Shown: positions 23,701 through 32,999 of the stretch, piece after piece | How positions within the stretch are numbered: the first letter of the stretch is position 1 | Layout: every line of letters starts with the position of its first letter | Assembly (NCBI GenBank): GCA_030066195.1 | Contig: JASJCB010000085.1 | Coordinates: 1-52,242 of the forward strand | DNA: 52,242 nt | Direction of reading: 5' to 3' | Source: Acidobacteriota bacterium | GTDB taxonomy: Bacteria > Acidobacteriota > Holophagae > Acanthopleuribacterales > Acanthopleuribacteraceae | Translations under genes and position numbers: made by a program | The notes under the pieces: model-generated | Seen by the model: only the letters and a program-made list of their open reading frames with translations | What the model was told of the DNA's origin: nothing | Databases searched by the model: none

Positions 23701-24765
23701 ATGCGGGAGATCATTACCGAAAAGATCCAAGCGGGTGAACGCATCACGGACAACGAGGCTCGTTTTCTGTACACGCAGGCTACCATGGACGACCTGCGCA
23801 CATGGGCCGGGGCGGTTCGCGCACGATTCCACGATCCAGGTAAGGCCACCTACCTGATCATGCGTATCATCAACTACACCAATGTTTGCGTGGCCAAATG
23901 CGATTACTGCTCCTTCTATCGGCTGCCAAAGTCTCCCGAGGGATATGTCACCTCGCTGGAAGATATTTTTGCCAAGATCGATGAGATCATCGAACTGGGC
24001 GGCGATTTCGTGGGCTTCAACGGCGGCTTCAATCCGCGCCTGAAATTGGACTGGTATGTCGATACCTTCAGCAAGATCCGCCGACATTACGGCGATACCG
24101 TGGAATACTACGCCCTGACCATTGCCGAGATGATGTACATTGCCAAGCTCTGCCGCATTTCCTACCTGGACACCTGCAAGGCATTGAAAGAAGCCGGCGT
24201 ACGCTGGATAACCGGCGGCGGCGCCGAGATACTGACCAATGAATTCCGGCTGCGCCACAGCCCTCTTAAGTATACCGCCGACGATTATATGGACGGCCAG
24301 CGCGCGGTGCTGGAGGCGGGCCTGAACACAACCGGCACCATGGTCATCGGCTTCGATGAAACCATCGACGAGCGCATCGAACACCTGCGGCGCGTGCGTG
24401 AGTTTCAAGACGAGACCAACGGCGGTTTGTTCAGCTTTCTCAGTTGGACCTACAAGCCCTACAATAATGAGTTGGGCGGCAACGAGGTCTCCAACGAGGA
24501 GTACCTGAGGCACCTGGCCGCCGCTCGCATCTATCTGGATAATGTCCGGCATATCCGCACCTCGGTCCTGACCCAGAATGACAACGCCTTACACGGACTG
24601 CACTACGGCGCCGACGATTTCGACATTCCCCTGGAAGACGAGGTCACCCAAATGGCCGGTGCGGTCATCAACAAAAATATCGAAGAAGTGTTGGCCGCTT
24701 GTCGCCGTGAGGGTTTCGAACCCGTTTTCCGTTCGGTCGCCAAGGCCGGTGCTGCTTCCGCCTGA
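23701..24765 (+). CDS. mqnC: Cyclic dehypoxanthinyl futalosine synthase (radical SAM)
   Basis: 354 residues from ATG 23701 with AAGGAGG at 23690-23696; an upstream in-frame ATG (23686) adds five residues. The radical SAM cluster motif is CVAKCDYCSF (C-x3-C-x2-C). The GGGAEILTNEFR segment and FNGGFNPRLKLDWY (where MqnC usually has a QGG-x-NP form) fit the MqnC/MqnE group, and the absence of an N-terminal MqnE extension plus the size favour MqnC. It closes the ring of dehypoxanthine futalosine in the menaquinone (futalosine) pathway. mqnA, B, D and E are not in this window. Possible confusion with MqnE is the main uncertainty. Confidence 0.85.
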   Translation: MREIITEKIQAGERITDNEARFLYTQATMDDLRTWAGAVRARFHDPGKATYLIMRIINYTNVCVAKCDYCSFYRLPKSPEGYVTSLEDIFAKIDEIIELGGDFVGFNGGFNPRLKLDWYVDTFSKIRRHYGDTVEYYALTIAEMMYIAKLCRISYLDTCKALKEAGVRWITGGGAEILTNEFRLRHSPLKYTADDYMDGQRAVLEAGLNTTGTMVIGFDETIDERIEHLRRVREFQDETNGGLFSFLSWTYKPYNNELGGNEVSNEEYLRHLAAARIYLDNVRHIRTSVLTQNDNALHGLHYGADDFDIPLEDEVTQMAGAVINKNIEEVLAACRREGFEPVFRSVAKAGAASA

Positions 24766-24786
24766 TTACCGTTACCGGAGAGATTC

Positions 24787-26082
24787 ATGACGTCTTCCTA
24801 TCAAAGCCTGATGGACCACTGCCGGCAGTTCGACCAACTGCCGGCAGAGGCAGTTCTGAAACAAGATATCCTGCGCTTGGGCCTGCGCTTCAGCGAGGCG
24901 GCCATGAATATTGCCGCCGGGTTTAAACCCAAGGACTACTTCATCTTCAGTTTCGACCTGATCGAAATCAAGGACATGGAGAATCGGGAACACCTGCGTG
25001 TACCGGAGGAAATCCGGGTTTCCGGCGGCTCCCTCGAGCTGCGGCCCACGGTGATCTCCACGCGCATCAACCCCGAATCGCCCTACCTGGTGGACCTGCA
25101 TGAAGGGAAATTGACGCTGACCTGCGACGGTATAACGGTGGGCGAGGTGGAATACCATCCGGTCCCCGCCTTCTACAAGGAGACCCTGAGCACCGGCAAA
25201 CCCATGGGCGAGATCGCCCCCGTGCTGGAATGGGGTTACCTGGTCTACCTGACCGCCTATCGCATGTGCCAATACTTCAATAAAAAGGAACAATGCCGTT
25301 TCTGCGATATCAACCGCAACTTCATCCAACAACGCAAGGCGGGCAAGACCTACACCGGCATCAAGGGCGTTGACGAGATCTTGGAAGCCATGGGTCACAT
25401 CGACCGCCTGGACGATAAGTCCAAGGCCTATACCCTGACCGGCGGTTCGGTGATTACCGATCTGCAAGGCGCGCAAGAGGTGGATTTCTACATCCAATAC
25501 ATCCAGGCGATCGAGGAACACTTCCCCAAGCGCTGGATCGCCAAGGCGGTCGTTCAGGCCTGGCCGCTCGAAGACTGTCGTCGAATCAAAGCCGCCGGGC
25601 TGCAAATCTACCACCCCAACTACGAGGTCTGGGGTAAGGAACTGTTTGCCAAGATCTGTCCCGGCAAGGAACGTGTGATCGGCTGGGAAAACTGGATCAA
25701 CCGCGTGGTGGACTCGGCCGATGTCTTCGGGCCTGAAAACGTCATTCCCAATTTCGTGGGAGGCGTGGAAATGAACAAGGAATGTGGCTTCACCGATGTG
25801 GATGCGGCGGTGGCCCATACTCAAGAGGGCCTGGACTGGTTTATGGCGCGCGGCGTTGTTCCCCGCTTCACGACCTGGTGTCCCGAGCCGTTGGCGGCCT
25901 TGGGACCCCATCCGGCGCCGTCACTGGAATACTTCTGCAAGCTGCTGCTGGCCTGGCGGGAGACCTTTGTGCATCACGGTCGCAAGGTGCCGCCCGGCTA
26001 CGGCGAGCCCGGCCCGGGCAGGGCGGTTTTCTCGGTCTCGGCCTTCATGGATGTGTTGGAGCCCGCCTACGTCACGGTTTGA
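24787..26082 (+). CDS. Radical SAM protein with atypical CX8CX2C cluster motif
   Basis: 431 residues; GGAGAG precedes the ATG, 21 bp after mqnC, so the genes are probably co-transcribed. An N-terminal domain of about 150 residues (LELRPTVISTRINPESPYLV and so on) precedes the radical SAM barrel. The cluster site reads MCQYFNKKEQCRFCDINRNF: Cys-x8-Cys-x2-Cys and not Cys-x3-Cys-x2-Cys. TLTGGSVITD is the usual GGE/SAM-ribose-type loop and NFVGGVEM is near the barrel end. The spacing recalls the group of radical SAM proteins of unknown reaction found in nitrilase-type clusters, but this is only a resemblance. A role linked to menaquinone synthesis is inferred from position alone. Confidence 0.8.
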   Translation: MTSSYQSLMDHCRQFDQLPAEAVLKQDILRLGLRFSEAAMNIAAGFKPKDYFIFSFDLIEIKDMENREHLRVPEEIRVSGGSLELRPTVISTRINPESPYLVDLHEGKLTLTCDGITVGEVEYHPVPAFYKETLSTGKPMGEIAPVLEWGYLVYLTAYRMCQYFNKKEQCRFCDINRNFIQQRKAGKTYTGIKGVDEILEAMGHIDRLDDKSKAYTLTGGSVITDLQGAQEVDFYIQYIQAIEEHFPKRWIAKAVVQAWPLEDCRRIKAAGLQIYHPNYEVWGKELFAKICPGKERVIGWENWINRVVDSADVFGPENVIPNFVGGVEMNKECGFTDVDAAVAHTQEGLDWFMARGVVPRFTTWCPEPLAALGPHPAPSLEYFCKLLLAWRETFVHHGRKVPPGYGEPGPGRAVFSVSAFMDVLEPAYVTV

Positions 26083-26120
26083 ACGCGACTTCAAAGCCGC
26101 GGCCTCACAAGGTCCGCCTG

Positions 26121-26156
26121 AAAAGAGAAAGGCGTCCCGACAACCGCCGGGACGCC
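26121..26156 (-). terminator. Rho-independent terminator of the DUF1573 gene
   Basis: GGCGTCCCG (26131-26139) and CGGGACGCC (26148-26156) form a 9-bp stem. On the minus strand TTTCTCTTTT follows. It lies between the convergent radical SAM and DUF1573 genes and may serve both. Confidence 0.8.
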
Positions 26157-26183
26157 CATTCTCTACAGGCTATGATGAGAACC

Positions 26184-27164
26184 TTATTGGATAACGCTGC
26201 CGCGGATGGGCAGGACGATTTCGCCCTGATCGGCCACATCGGTAGTCAGGGTGATCTTGCCGTTGAACTTACCCACGGGCGCCTTGTCGGACAGAGTCGC
26301 GATGATGAATTTGGAGGTACCCTCGTCCTTGTCGGACTTGACAGTAATGTAGTCCAGGTCGCTCTTCATTTCGGTCACGTTGAAACTCTTACCCTCGGTA
26401 GACATCACCTTGATGGTTACCTGGCGAGTCTTTCCCTGCTTGGACGCGAAGAAGTAAACCGAGTTGGGGCTTACCTTTACGGGCCGACGAATGTGCACGG
26501 TGACGGGCAGGCGCAGGGTCTTCTGGGTTTCGCTGTTGGTGTCGAAGGTCAGATGACCGCTGAAGCGGGACTTGCCGGAAGGGAACTTGCTGCCGTCGGC
26601 GGTAACTACGATTTTGGCGGTCTTATCGTCAACCTGAACCAGTTCGGCAGACAGGCACTCGGGCTGAATGCGGGTCTGGATGTTGGAAATCTCCAGCTTG
26701 CTCAATTTGGTGGTGTTGATGTTGATTTCCTGGGAGACCTTTTCGCCCATTTTTGCGTTGGAGAAGAAGATGCTGGCGGGTTTGTGGTTGATATCGACGG
26801 TCACGAAACCCTTGATAGTAACCACTGTCTTGGGGGTCTCGGCATCGTTGGTGGTGATGGTGATCCGCTTGGTGATGGGACCGTTGAAACGCTGCGAATT
26901 GAACTCAACGGGGATCTCGCCTTTTTCGCCGGGCTGGTAGACGGTTTTTGCTGGCTTGGCCGTGGTGCAGCCGCAAGAGGTGCCGACATCCAGGATTTCC
27001 AGGGCCTCATCACCGGCGTTTTCGAACTTGAAAACGGCGTTCACCTTCTTGCCTTTGTCAATGTCACCGAAGTCGTGGAGGGGCTTATCCATCTTCAACT
27101 TGGGGCCGGACGCGTACGAAAAGAGCGCGCTCGCAATGAGAATGAGGATGCTGTATTTTTTCAT
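26184..27164 (-). CDS. Exported DUF1573-domain protein
   Basis: 326 residues with AGGAG before the ATG and a signal peptide at 1-19 (MKKYSILILIASALFSYAS). DUF1573 occupies about 25-125: LHDFGDIDKGKKVNAVFKF, the GTSCGCTTAKP motif, and PGEKGEIPVEFNS. Two further Ig-like/ASPM-type beta domains follow to the C-terminus. Such proteins are common, exported and uncharacterised, with the CGC motif possibly redox-active or metal-binding. It is followed by a strong terminator. Confidence 0.88.
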   Translation of the reverse strand: MKKYSILILIASALFSYASGPKLKMDKPLHDFGDIDKGKKVNAVFKFENAGDEALEILDVGTSCGCTTAKPAKTVYQPGEKGEIPVEFNSQRFNGPITKRITITTNDAETPKTVVTIKGFVTVDINHKPASIFFSNAKMGEKVSQEININTTKLSKLEISNIQTRIQPECLSAELVQVDDKTAKIVVTADGSKFPSGKSRFSGHLTFDTNSETQKTLRLPVTVHIRRPVKVSPNSVYFFASKQGKTRQVTIKVMSTEGKSFNVTEMKSDLDYITVKSDKDEGTSKFIIATLSDKAPVGKFNGKITLTTDVADQGEIVLPIRGSVIQ

Positions 27165-27349
27165 CGATTTGCTCCTGATTTTTTAAACCCGATGAACGGA
27201 AGTTCGCCGGGGCCTTCTTTTCTTTACTCGTGAATCTTAATGTACACCGTCTACAAGTTGGTTAAAGAAATGTTAAAGCCGGCGCGCGTGGTGGTATGAT
27301 GGTGCGGCGGCCTTGGAACCAGAAAAATCCATGGACAGGTGGGCATGTC

Positions 27350-29551
27350 ATGGCAAAACCCGGCGGATCTTTCAAGGAAAGGTTGAAAGCCCTGCGCGAT
27401 GAATACCGGCAGCTTCTACCGGTGAAGATCAAAGAAATCGAAAATACCTGGCACCTCTCCTGGCAAATCCCCGACAAACGCGACGGCATGTTGGACATGA
27501 TCTATCGCCAGACGCACAGCCTCGCCGGCTCCGGCACGACCTTCGGCTTCAGTGAAGTCAGCGCGGTGGCTTCCGAGATGGAGTCCTTCATCAAAACCGT
27601 TCAGCAGGACGGTCAGGCCCTGGAACCCAAGCACGATGCGGCGGTCGATCGCTTTCTGACCCGCATGCGTCGTGCGGCCGGCGAGCCCGAGGAACCCTAC
27701 GACATAGACGAGGTTCCCGAGGCGGAAACCCGGCAGACCTGGGTTCGCCGGCAGACCCTCTACTGGCTGGGCCTGGACGACGCTCTGACAGAGGAAGTGC
27801 TGAACCAGTTGCCCATCTTCGGCTTCAAGGTGACCGGCTTCAAGACTTTGCAAGATCTCATCGATGCGACGAAATACCGTATGCCGGAAGTGGTAGTTTT
27901 CGATCTGGCCGCGCCCGAGGGCCCGTTTCCCGAGACCGGCACCGTTTTCGAGTTTTTGGGCACCTTGAGCGAGAAGGCCCGAATCGTCTGCATTCTGCCG
28001 CCGGAAACCGATCTGTCGGGGCGTCTGGCAGCAATCCGTTCCGGGGCAGGTAGTTGCCTGTTGAAACCCGTTGTATTCGACGAACTGCTCGGGCGGTTGG
28101 ACAAGCTGTCTCCGGCGCATATCGAGCCGCCCTTCCGCTTGTTCATCATCGATGATGATTCTTCGCTGACAGCCAACACGGCCGCCATTATGAGCCGCGC
28201 GGGCATGGTGGTGGAAAGCATCAATGACCCTCTGCAAGCCTTGGAACCCTTGATCGCCTTCGAACCGGATCTGATCCTTCTGGACTTGCATATGCCTCAA
28301 TGTAACGGCATCGAACTGGCGCGCATCATCAGCCAGGATGAACGCTTCTTCGGAGTGGCAATCGTTTACCTGTCGCAAGAGAAGGAATTGAACCATCAAT
28401 TGGAAGCCTTGGAAGCCGGCGCCGAGGATTTCATCCTAAAACCGGTCAAATACCGCTACCTCTACCACTCGTTGGCCTGCCGCATGCGCCGCGCCCGTCA
28501 GCAGCGTTTGCAGCGAACCCACGACGGTTTGACAGGCCTGTTGAACCACACGTCCTTCCACATCGAATTGAGAAATCGCATCGCGCGGGCGACCAAGGAG
28601 GGCAACGGTTTCGTGCTGGCCTTGCTGGATCCGGACAACTTTTCCGAGATCAACGAGACGCATGGTCACGTGGTGGGTGATCGCGTTTTGCACACCCTTG
28701 CCCTGATGTTGCGGCGCGGTTTCGGGAGCAAGGTCACTCTTGCCCGTTACGGCTCCAATACCATCGCCTTGATATTGCCGCATGCCGGTGCGACGCGCGC
28801 CGATGACATTCTGGAGAGGCTGCGTTCGGAATTTGCCCGCATCAGGCATCGGGGTAACACGGGCAGCTTCTCCGTGACCCTTTCAAAGGGGATCGCTGAG
28901 TTCCCCCGCTTTGCCAATTCGACCGATCTGATCGGGGCGGCTGAAAAGGCCCTGGATGAGGCCGGGGGGCGCACCGTCGAAAAGATGGATGTCCTGCAAC
29001 CCATGCCGACGCCGACCGAGACTCTGCCCGCAACTGCCGACAGCGAAGAACCCCAGTTTATCGATGAAGAGGATTACGATACCTTGGACGAACCCATCCT
29101 CGATGCGGGCGATGACCGGATACCGATACGCCGTGAGGAGGGTATGCAGGACGATCTCTTTATGGAAGATCGTACCGTTGTGGTGGTTGACGACGACCGT
29201 CAGGTATTGGGTGTCATCGTCAGCTTTTTGGAAAGTCAGGGTTTTGTGGTTCACGGCGCGGTGACGGGCGATGAGGGTTACGAACTGGCCAAACAACACA
29301 AACCCGACCTGATGCTGATCGACCTGCTGCTCTTCCCCGGCATTCACGGCTTCGAACTTTGCAAGATGGTGAAGGAAAACAAAAGCCTGGAGGGCGTCAA
29401 GATCATTCTGATGACGGCGGTCTATAAGGATTATCGGTACAGGGTGGAAGGCCGTGAGGCGGGCGGCGACGCCTTTATCATCAAACCCATCAACTTCGAC
29501 CAGTTAATGGAAAAAATAGAGTCCCTGACCCGCGTTGCGCCGGAGGCCTGA
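27350..29551 (+). CDS. Hybrid signalling protein: HPt-REC-like-REC-degenerate GGDEF-REC
   Basis: 733 residues from ATG 27350 (an in-frame ATG at 27296 lacks support). An HPt domain is at about 10-110 with phospho-His56 in QTHSLAGSGTTFGF. A receiver-like domain without clear acid residues follows (about 125-245). A full receiver is at about 260-380 (FIIDDDS, LLDLHMPQ, LKPVKY). The GGDEF domain (about 390-555) keeps LLDPDNFSEINETHGHVVGD (metal Asp, Asn, Asp), but the signature is ARYGSNTIAL, so it cannot act as a cyclase. An acidic linker leads to a C-terminal receiver (about 620-730: VVVDDDRQ, LIDLLLFPGIHG, IKPINF). It probably integrates phosphorelay input; partners are not adjacent. Confidence 0.9.
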   Translation: MAKPGGSFKERLKALRDEYRQLLPVKIKEIENTWHLSWQIPDKRDGMLDMIYRQTHSLAGSGTTFGFSEVSAVASEMESFIKTVQQDGQALEPKHDAAVDRFLTRMRRAAGEPEEPYDIDEVPEAETRQTWVRRQTLYWLGLDDALTEEVLNQLPIFGFKVTGFKTLQDLIDATKYRMPEVVVFDLAAPEGPFPETGTVFEFLGTLSEKARIVCILPPETDLSGRLAAIRSGAGSCLLKPVVFDELLGRLDKLSPAHIEPPFRLFIIDDDSSLTANTAAIMSRAGMVVESINDPLQALEPLIAFEPDLILLDLHMPQCNGIELARIISQDERFFGVAIVYLSQEKELNHQLEALEAGAEDFILKPVKYRYLYHSLACRMRRARQQRLQRTHDGLTGLLNHTSFHIELRNRIARATKEGNGFVLALLDPDNFSEINETHGHVVGDRVLHTLALMLRRGFGSKVTLARYGSNTIALILPHAGATRADDILERLRSEFARIRHRGNTGSFSVTLSKGIAEFPRFANSTDLIGAAEKALDEAGGRTVEKMDVLQPMPTPTETLPATADSEEPQFIDEEDYDTLDEPILDAGDDRIPIRREEGMQDDLFMEDRTVVVVDDDRQVLGVIVSFLESQGFVVHGAVTGDEGYELAKQHKPDLMLIDLLLFPGIHGFELCKMVKENKSLEGVKIILMTAVYKDYRYRVEGREAGGDAFIIKPINFDQLMEKIESLTRVAPEA

Positions 29552-29588
29552 CCCATACGAAACGGGGAAATACGGCGGGGTAGGGATC

Positions 29589-29623
29589 GACGGGCTACGG
29601 CTTTACCCTCTGCCCGTCTTTTT
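29589..29623 (+). terminator. Terminator after the HPt/REC hybrid gene
   Basis: GACGGGC (29589-29595) and GCCCGTC (29612-29618) form a 7-bp stem followed by TTTTT. It lies 37 bp past the stop at 29551. Confidence 0.6.
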
Positions 29624-29671
29624 GTTACCATGGCGGGGTATTGGAACGCATTGAACAAGGAGAGCCATCGA

Positions 29672-31831
29672 TTGCAGGGCACGACCGGCAAGCAGACATT
29701 GACCAGGTTGGTAACGGATGTCGGTTCCGATGAGGTCGCCCGCTACTTGAGGCAACTCCACCCGCCCGAGGCCGCCGACCTGATGACGGCCGTTTGTCTC
29801 GGTCTGGCTCGCGGGAAAGATCCCAAACCCATCGGGGTATTGGTCGACGCCGCTTTAACCGCCCTGGCTTCCGGGCCGTCCCTATTGTGCCTGCTGGATT
29901 TCTGGCATCGGGCCTGGGCTCGGCGCAAGCCTCTGCTGACGGACGTCCTGGCTCAACGAGAGGATTCATTGCTGCGTCTGGTCGGGGACTCCCGGCTTTT
30001 TCAGTGCGTGGATGTCGCCGCCAATCTTGCCGCCAACGTCGCCTGGCTGCGACGCACCAACCACACCTTTCGAAAACTGTTGGGGGAACCGAGGGTCCCG
30101 GACGTGGTCATTCACGCGGGCGCCACCCTGTATTACCGTCTCGGCGACCGCTGGATCAAGGAAGCTGTCGAGACCCTGGAGGCTCGATCCATCGGCGGCG
30201 CGTACCAAAGCATGATCGTCTTTGCGACCGGCGGTCAGTTGGTCGGAACTTTAAAAACCCATACGCACCCGCCTCTTCTTACCGGTTACCGCTTTGACCG
30301 TTACTGGTCTGCCGACGAAGCTGCTTTCGGCGTCTTGCTTGCGACAACAGATCTCTCCGTGCTGGACGGCGGAGACTACCAGGTTCATTTCCTGCTCCAG
30401 GGTCGCGAGCGGCGACAGTTACGCGAATTCATGATTCGCGGGTTCATTCCACCGCAACGCTTCCAATGCTTTCAAGCCGCCAAGCCGCAACTGACGACCG
30501 CACGGACCCATGTGGAAGAACTGATTCGCGAGTTCCACGATCGTCAAACGGTCCATCGGGAGCGTCTGAAGGAAATGTATTCGGCCGATCACCTGAACAA
30601 TTTGAGAGCCTCCGGTCGCCTGCCCCGTGTTTTGTTCTTAACCTCGCGTCACACCAGTTACATGCAATACGGATCGCGAGATCTGGCCATCGGCTTCAGT
30701 AAGCTGGGTTGCAAGACCCTGGTTGTCAAGGAACGCTACGATCAAGGCCTGGGTTGCAATACCGAATGGCTGACCCGCCTGTTGGTAAAGTGGCGACCGG
30801 ATGTGTTGGTATCCCTTAGCAATTTTCGCAAGGGTGTCGTGAGCGAAGTGCTTAAAGAGATACCCTTCATCTCCTGGCTGCAAGATCCGCCGACCAGCCT
30901 GGGCCCGCCCGGTTCCTTGGAGCCGAACGATTTGGTTTACGGCAGCTCCAAATGGCTGATCAAGGAACTGCGTCAATGGGCCCCTGTTTTGAAAGATCGC
31001 GAAATCGGTCTACAGCCCGCCACGGCCACCGGCGATGTCTATCATCCCCTGACTGATTGTCCCAAGCGCTACGATCTGAGTTATATCAGTCACTTACACC
31101 TGATTCCGGAAACGCATTCCTGGTTCTGCCCGGAACTGAAGACATACACGCCGCGCGAGCGAATGCTGCATGAGGCGCTCAACCGCATCCGGGAGATGGG
31201 CTGGCGCCGGTACCTGCCCCTGACCGACAACCCGGATACCCGCAAGACCTTTCTGGAAGACCTGCCCGGCTATAGCGAGCTGTCGCCCGAAGAAACCGGC
31301 AGCGAGAAATTCAAATGGTTGATCTGGATGGAGTTGAGTCTGCTGACCTCGAAAGTCCAGGTCATCGGCGCCTTGATCGATGCGGGCTTCACCAACTTGA
31401 TTTTAGGCGGCAAGGGCTGGGACCGCATTCCCAGGTTTGCGCCCTACGCGGCCGGGGTGATTGCCAACGGCGAGGCCTTGAACCGGGTTTATAACGAAAC
31501 GCGCATCAATATCAATATTTCACCCTTCATGTCCTTCCACCAGAAGTTCGCGGAGGTCGTCCTGGGCGGCGGGTTCGTATTGAGCCCGGACAACGGCAGT
31601 TGGGACATGCAGCGCTTGGACGATTTCTTCATCCCGGATGAAGAGGTGGTGCTGTATACCGACAACACATCCCTGGTCCGGAAGGTCGGTTATTACCTGG
31701 ATCGGCCCCAAGAACGCGAGCGCATCGCCGGGGCGGCCGGGAAGCGCCTGGAGCGAGAATTTTCCACAACCGCCGCCGCGGCCAAAATGTTGACCCGTGT
31801 TTTAGGTTACCCGGTAACACAAATTCAGTAG
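29672..31831 (+). CDS. CgeB-like glycosyltransferase (GT-B type)
   Basis: 719 residues from TTG 29672 with AAGGAG at 29657-29662; an ATG at 29630 in frame has no ribosome binding site. The N-terminal third (about 1-320) is unrecognised. From about 328 onward the protein follows the CgeB/spore-maturation-protein type glycosyltransferase layout: RVLFLTSRHTSYMQYGSRDL, FISWLQDPPTSL, DLSYISH, ILGGKGWDR, then INISPFMSFHQKFAEVVLGGGFVLS near the C-terminus (in part), the usual donor-site GG pattern. The acceptor is unknown. It is in the same neighbourhood as a Maf-type gene (35540) and a HAD-APH gene (37609), which points to flagellin or surface-glycan modification (inference). Confidence 0.75.
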   Translation: MQGTTGKQTLTRLVTDVGSDEVARYLRQLHPPEAADLMTAVCLGLARGKDPKPIGVLVDAALTALASGPSLLCLLDFWHRAWARRKPLLTDVLAQREDSLLRLVGDSRLFQCVDVAANLAANVAWLRRTNHTFRKLLGEPRVPDVVIHAGATLYYRLGDRWIKEAVETLEARSIGGAYQSMIVFATGGQLVGTLKTHTHPPLLTGYRFDRYWSADEAAFGVLLATTDLSVLDGGDYQVHFLLQGRERRQLREFMIRGFIPPQRFQCFQAAKPQLTTARTHVEELIREFHDRQTVHRERLKEMYSADHLNNLRASGRLPRVLFLTSRHTSYMQYGSRDLAIGFSKLGCKTLVVKERYDQGLGCNTEWLTRLLVKWRPDVLVSLSNFRKGVVSEVLKEIPFISWLQDPPTSLGPPGSLEPNDLVYGSSKWLIKELRQWAPVLKDREIGLQPATATGDVYHPLTDCPKRYDLSYISHLHLIPETHSWFCPELKTYTPRERMLHEALNRIREMGWRRYLPLTDNPDTRKTFLEDLPGYSELSPEETGSEKFKWLIWMELSLLTSKVQVIGALIDAGFTNLILGGKGWDRIPRFAPYAAGVIANGEALNRVYNETRININISPFMSFHQKFAEVVLGGGFVLSPDNGSWDMQRLDDFFIPDEEVVLYTDNTSLVRKVGYYLDRPQERERIAGAAGKRLEREFSTTAAAAKMLTRVLGYPVTQIQ

Positions 31832-31835
31832 TGTG

Positions 31836-31860
31836 CGGGTAACCGGGTAACCGGGTAACC
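31836..31860. repeat. Triple CGGGTAAC octamer repeat
   Basis: Three tandem copies of CGGGTAAC occur just after the stop at 31831. A complementary GGTTACCCGGTAAC lies in the gene end (31805-31818), so the region can fold into a hairpin. Confidence 0.6.
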
Positions 31861-31942
31861 TGTATCACGGGTTGTTCGGACAGCCGAAACAAACGCCGGC
31901 GCAATTCACGCTCGATCCGGCGCAGGCAAGGAGTATGCAAGC

Positions 31943-31965
31943 CCTTCCCCCGCTGAGGGGGAAGG
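31943..31965. terminator. Hairpin between convergent genes
   Basis: CCTTCCCCC (31943-31951), loop GCTGA, GGGGGAAGG (31957-31965): a perfect 9-bp stem between the glycosyltransferase gene and the convergent TSGG-repeat gene ending at 31981. It has no T tract on either strand, so it may be an intergenic repeat and not a strict terminator. Confidence 0.45.
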
Positions 31966-31980
31966 TGTACTTGGGATGGA

Positions 31981-32865
31981 TTACTCAATGCGGATGCTGC
32001 CGCCGCTGGTGGCGAGGATGATGTCGGGGCCGCCGCCGTTCAACTCTCCCTTGACGTTGCGCTTGTCGATTTTGCCGCGAACGGTCAGCGGCAGGTCGCA
32101 AACCACGCGGCCGCCCGAGGTGCGCGCCGACAGGTTGGCGCCCGAGGTTTTATCCATGCGCAGGGAAATACTGCCGCCGGACGTGCGCGCCTCGACGCCC
32201 CGGTTCTCGCCGACCAGTTCGATATCGATACCGCCGCCGGATGTCCTGGCCATCACCGCACCGTCCACACCGAGCAGGCGAATGCTGCCGCCCGAGGTGC
32301 GTGCGTCGATATCGCCGCCGACATCGGTAACCCGGATACTGCCGCCGGAGGTTTTGAGCGTCTTGTTACCGTCGCCGCCCTCTACTGTCACCGAACCGCC
32401 GGATGTCCGCGCCGTTATATCGCCGTTGACGTCGGCCAGTTTAATGGAACCGCCCGAGGTTCTCAGGTCCTGTACGCCGCTGATATCGCGCATGACGATG
32501 CGGCCGCCGGAAGTCCTGACCTCCATATTGGTGCGGGACGGAACCGTCAGTGTGACCACGACCGAACGCCTGCCCCAGCCCCAACCGGAACCCCAACCGC
32601 TATTATCTCTCTTGCCCTCGATGCGGATGCGATTGCCGTCTGCCTGGAATTTCCACTCGTAATCGTCAATCCAGGATCGGCTGCCGTTCATTTCGATACG
32701 AGCCGTTACTTCATTGCCGCTGCCCGGTTCAACCTCTACCCTGGCGCCGCTTACATCGACGATCACATCGCCGTTGGGTTGAAAGGACCAATTCTTGGAA
32801 ATCAATTCATCGGCGGCTACAGAGGGTAATACCGCAATAACCAAAAGCATCATTATCTTTTTCAT
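31981..32865 (-). CDS. Exported TSGG-repeat beta-solenoid protein (DUF4097-like)
   Basis: 294 residues; GGAGG lies about 11 nt before the ATG. A signal peptide is seen at 1-18 (MKKIMMLLVIAVLPSVAA). After a polar N-terminal domain and a Gly/Trp-rich patch (WGSGWGWGRR), about ten copies of R-T-S-G-G-[SR]-[IV] recur every 15-25 residues to the C-terminus. This is the pattern of the putative auto-transporter adhesin head/DUF4097 beta-helix. It is likely an envelope protein with repeated turns; no enzymatic role is seen. Confidence 0.88.
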   Translation of the reverse strand: MKKIMMLLVIAVLPSVAADELISKNWSFQPNGDVIVDVSGARVEVEPGSGNEVTARIEMNGSRSWIDDYEWKFQADGNRIRIEGKRDNSGWGSGWGWGRRSVVVTLTVPSRTNMEVRTSGGRIVMRDISGVQDLRTSGGSIKLADVNGDITARTSGGSVTVEGGDGNKTLKTSGGSIRVTDVGGDIDARTSGGSIRLLGVDGAVMARTSGGGIDIELVGENRGVEARTSGGSISLRMDKTSGANLSARTSGGRVVCDLPLTVRGKIDKRNVKGELNGGGPDIILATSGGSIRIE

Positions 32866-32999
32866 GATAACCAGCCTCCATGGGGGGATTCGATAGCACT
32901 AACGCACGGTTTGGCTAAAAGGTTTAGTGTTGCTCGGTGCTGGTGCCGTATAATCGGAGTGCCCGGCCCGGTCCGGCATCGACCCGAGAGGTACAGATC

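Noticed and set aside
25782..27233. 483-residue plus-strand frame
   Set aside because: It is antisense to the DUF1573 gene and overlaps the end of the radical SAM gene; composition is that of a shadow frame in GC-rich DNA.
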